Assembly: GCA_020026355.1 (NCBI GenBank)
Contig: JAHHQP010000050.1
Location: 1-8,600 of the forward strand
Source: Bacteroidales bacterium
GTDB taxonomy: Bacteria; Bacteroidota; Bacteroidia; Bacteroidales; UBA932
Length of the DNA stretch: 8,600 bases
Reading direction: 5' to 3'
Below, one piece after another: positions 7,089 through 8,600 of this stretch (positions within the stretch are counted from its first letter, which is position 1; each line of letters starts with the position of its first letter). The position numbers and the translations under genes were made by a program. Below the pieces are notes generated by a model, which ran no database searches, had not been told where the DNA came from, and saw only the letters and a list, made by a program, of their open reading frames with translations.

Positions 7089-7731
7089 GATCAAATCAAT
7101 TATCTTTGATATGGGCGGTGTGCTGGTCGACCTGGATGTTCCGGCTTGCATGGCTGCCTTCCGAGATGGACTCAAGTTCACCCGGATCAATGAGATTCTG
7201 TCAGCCGGTTTCGTCAACGGAATCTACGGGGCCCTGGAAAGCGGTCGGATCACGGCTGATGAATTCAGAGCGGAAGTGCTCCAGGCCAGTGCTCCGGGAT
7301 ACGGAGCGGCTGATGTCGATGCTGCCTTCGGGAAGATTCTGAAAGGGATCGCACCGGAGAAGGTGGAACTGCTTCATCGCTTGTCGAAGGACTACGACCT
7401 TTATATGTTGTCGAACAATAATGCCATCTGTCTGGCTCGCGCACGGGAAATGTTCGTGGCTGCCGGAGCTCCGCTGGAGCAGACTTTCAAGCGGCTGTTC
7501 ATGTCCTTCGAGATGAAGATGCTCAAGCCGGACGTGGAAATCTACCGGGAGACCGTGAACGCCATCGGCGGCGATCCTCAGGAAATGCTTTTCATCGATG
7601 ATGTGGAGGCCAATGTGGACGGAGCCCGCGCAGCCGGACTTCATGCCGTCCGTTATGAACCGGGAACCGATCTCGCGGCAACGGTCGAGGCTGCCTTGGC
7701 AGAAGTGGAGGAGGTGCGCTGCAATGGTTAG
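7081..7731 (+). CDS. HAD-superfamily phosphatase, YihX-like (HAD-IA type)
   Basis: This 216-residue cytoplasmic HAD hydrolase has motif I FDMGGVLVDLD with nucleophile Asp10, motif II MLSNNN with Ser111, motif III Lys149 in MLKPD, and motif IV FIDDVEANVDGA with Asp173 and Asp174. The small helical cap lies between motifs I and II (about 15-95). The residue two after the nucleophile is Gly12, not the usual Asp acid/base. Relatives such as E. coli YihX (alpha-D-glucose-1-phosphatase) share this DxG form, so it is a subfamily trait and not damage. A sugar-phosphate substrate is therefore plausible but unproven. The ATG at 7081 overlaps the TPR stop by 8 bp (ATGAATAA). A GTG at 7075 would add only two residues and is less likely. 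The overlap suggests translational coupling, and the 3' end overlaps the next gene in the same way. Confidence 0.92.
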   Translation: MNKIKSIIFDMGGVLVDLDVPACMAAFRDGLKFTRINEILSAGFVNGIYGALESGRITADEFRAEVLQASAPGYGAADVDAAFGKILKGIAPEKVELLHRLSKDYDLYMLSNNNAICLARAREMFVAAGAPLEQTFKRLFMSFEMKMLKPDVEIYRETVNAIGGDPQEMLFIDDVEANVDGARAAGLHAVRYEPGTDLAATVEAALAEVEEVRCNG

Positions 7732-8524
7732 GTTCATGAGTTTTTCCAGCGGCAGCAGCGGAAACTGTTATTATTTCGGAGATGATGAGAAAGCGATCCT
7801 GATCGATGCGGGAGTTTCTTTCAAACGGGTCAAGCAGAACATGGAGCGAGAGCATCTGGATTTTTCCCGGCTGAAAGGCATTCTCATCACGCACAATCAC
7901 ATGGACCATATAAAGTCCTTGTCGAAGTATTGTCAGAAACTCCAGCTTCCGGTCTGGTCTTCAGAAGCCGTGCATGATGCGCTGGCCCACCATACATTCA
8001 CGGCACAGACCATCGGTGCCTACAGGAGAGTGCTGGTCGCCGATGAGTGGAACGACATCGCCGGAATCCGGGTGAAGTATTTCGTCGTGCCTCACGATGC
8101 CGCTCAGACAGTCGGTTACTTCATTGAATTCGATGGGTACAAGATTGTGCTGGTGACTGATTGCGGCCGTGTCGTGGATGATGTGATCGAATATGCAAGA
8201 CAGGCGGATACGGTGATCATCGAGTCCAATTATGATATGGACATGCTGATGGCCGGTCCATATACCTATGATCTGAAGATGAGGATCGTGCAGGGCTGCG
8301 GTCATATCAGCAATGATGAGTGTGCCGATGCGGTGACCCGTTTCTGGCATCCAGGATTGCGGAACATCTTTCTGTGCCACCTCAGCGAGAACAACAACAA
8401 CCATGATCTGGCTTACCGGGCCTCCGCCCAGGCGCTGGAGGACATCGGTGTGCCGAAGGGAAGTGTCTCCGTGCGCTGTCTGCCACGTCGTTTCCCTTCC
8501 GATCTTTTCTTTCTTGAGAAATAA
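7724..8524 (+). CDS. MBL-fold metallohydrolase, YycJ/WalJ-like
   Basis: This 266-residue metallo-beta-lactamase-fold protein has family marks in order: FSSGSSGNCYYF near the start (7-18), ILIDAG (25-30), the metal motif THNHMDH (His57, His59, Asp61, His62), PHDA (His124), VTDCG (Asp146), IIESNYD (165-171), GHISN (193-197) and LCHLSENNN (His219). The GHxSN and HLSxxNN blocks place it with YycJ/WalJ, about 264 residues in Bacillus. One member of that group has been reported as a 5'-to-3' DNA exonuclease. That activity is family knowledge and cannot be read from this sequence. All main metal ligands are present. The ATG at 7724 overlaps the HAD stop by 8 bp (ATGGTTAG); an in-frame ATG at 7736 is possible but would remove the conserved RF strand. 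It is cytoplasmic and has no signal peptide. It is the last complete gene of the operon. Confidence 0.93.
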   Translation: MVRFMSFSSGSSGNCYYFGDDEKAILIDAGVSFKRVKQNMEREHLDFSRLKGILITHNHMDHIKSLSKYCQKLQLPVWSSEAVHDALAHHTFTAQTIGAYRRVLVADEWNDIAGIRVKYFVVPHDAAQTVGYFIEFDGYKIVLVTDCGRVVDDVIEYARQADTVIIESNYDMDMLMAGPYTYDLKMRIVQGCGHISNDECADAVTRFWHPGLRNIFLCHLSENNNNHDLAYRASAQALEDIGVPKGSVSVRCLPRRFPSDLFFLEK

Positions 8525-8539
8525 GGATCTTACTTGAAA

Positions 8540-8600
8540 ATGAAGTTCTTCCTGGAAGAAGCGGGAAGGATTATAAATGAGGAAAGCCGGACTCCATTTG
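8540..8600 (+). CDS. Possible start of a further gene, cut by right window edge
   Basis: An ATG at 8540, 15 bp after the MBL stop, opens a frame (MKFFLEEAGRIINEE and five more codons) to the window end. A second ATG in another frame at 8577 (MRKAGLHL) is preceded by GGAAGG about 8 bp upstream and also runs open. Twenty codons or fewer are too few to tell which is real or to assign a family. No terminator is visible after 8524, so the operon may continue. Confidence 0.35.
   Translation, partial: MKFFLEEAGRIINEESRTPF

Noticed and set aside
6135..7217. A 360-codon minus-strand open frame opposite the TPR gene
   Set aside because: The plus strand here encodes clear TPR and HAD motifs. The antisense product has low-complexity Ile/Arg/His-rich sequence and no family signature.
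7598..7723. N-terminal extension of the MBL protein to an ATG at 7598
   Set aside because: These 42 codons lie inside the HAD motif IV region in another frame and precede the conserved YycJ N-terminus.
7081..7731. HAD motif I lacking the second Asp (DxG) as a sign of inactivation
   Set aside because: YihX-type relatives have the same DxG arrangement and are active phosphatases, so this is a subfamily feature.
8546..8560. Inverted repeat TTCTTCCTGGAAGAA after the MBL gene as a terminator
   Set aside because: The stem is short with almost no loop, has weak GC content and no T-tract, and may lie inside the next reading frame.
1..8600. CRISPR array, tRNA, insertion sequence, toxin-antitoxin or defence genes
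   Set aside because: No direct-repeat/spacer pattern, tRNA-like fold, transposase or nuclease defence motif was seen. The only long repeats are the protein-level TPRs and the paralogous GT4 pair.

Overview
The window looks like chromosomal DNA from a member of the Bacteroidales with moderate to high GC content. Three things suggest this: TAnnTTTG-type -7 boxes, the Bacteroidetes promoter signature, lie just upstream of several genes; most start codons lack a strong Shine-Dalgarno sequence and sit behind A-rich leaders; and the gene families fit the phylum (MsbA-like ABC exporter, NRG-type TPR protein, YycJ-like MBL protein). This is an inference from style, and the genus cannot be fixed. No tRNA, rRNA, insertion sequence, integrase, CRISPR array or attachment site was seen.

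Left half (1-4973, minus strand), read in the direction of transcription: a secreted M28-fold peptidase homologue (4973-3945) that has lost most of its metal-binding and catalytic residues; a Stealth-family sugar-phosphate transferase (3906-2875); two tandem, clearly paralogous GT4 glycosyltransferases (2871-1717 and 1705-533); and the N-terminal third of an ABC exporter (502 to beyond the left edge). The Stealth gene has a well-formed promoter (TTG, 20 bp, TATCTTTG) overlapping the end of the peptidase gene. The Stealth and two GT genes are separated by only 3 and 11 bp and are probably one transcript. Together they look like the sugar-transfer part of a surface-glycan locus that may make a phosphodiester-linked polysaccharide. 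The ABC exporter could belong to it or be an independent lipid or glycan flippase.

Right half (5079-8600, plus strand): a divergently transcribed 669-residue exported TPR protein with ten 34-residue repeats in perfect phase, then a YihX-like HAD phosphatase and a YycJ/WalJ-like metallo-beta-lactamase-fold protein. Successive genes overlap by exactly 8 bp in each case, so they are probably translationally coupled. The last 76 bases may hold the start of another gene.

The two halves meet at a 105-bp divergent intergenic region (4974-5078) with a candidate -7 box on each strand. The most unusual item is the M28-like pseudoenzyme, in which four of the six canonical active-site positions are replaced (Asp to Ala, Glu to Tyr, Glu to Gln, His to Asn) within an otherwise intact, secreted protein. 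Next is the Stealth plus duplicated-GT4 cluster. Nothing in the window resembles a defence system or a mobile element.
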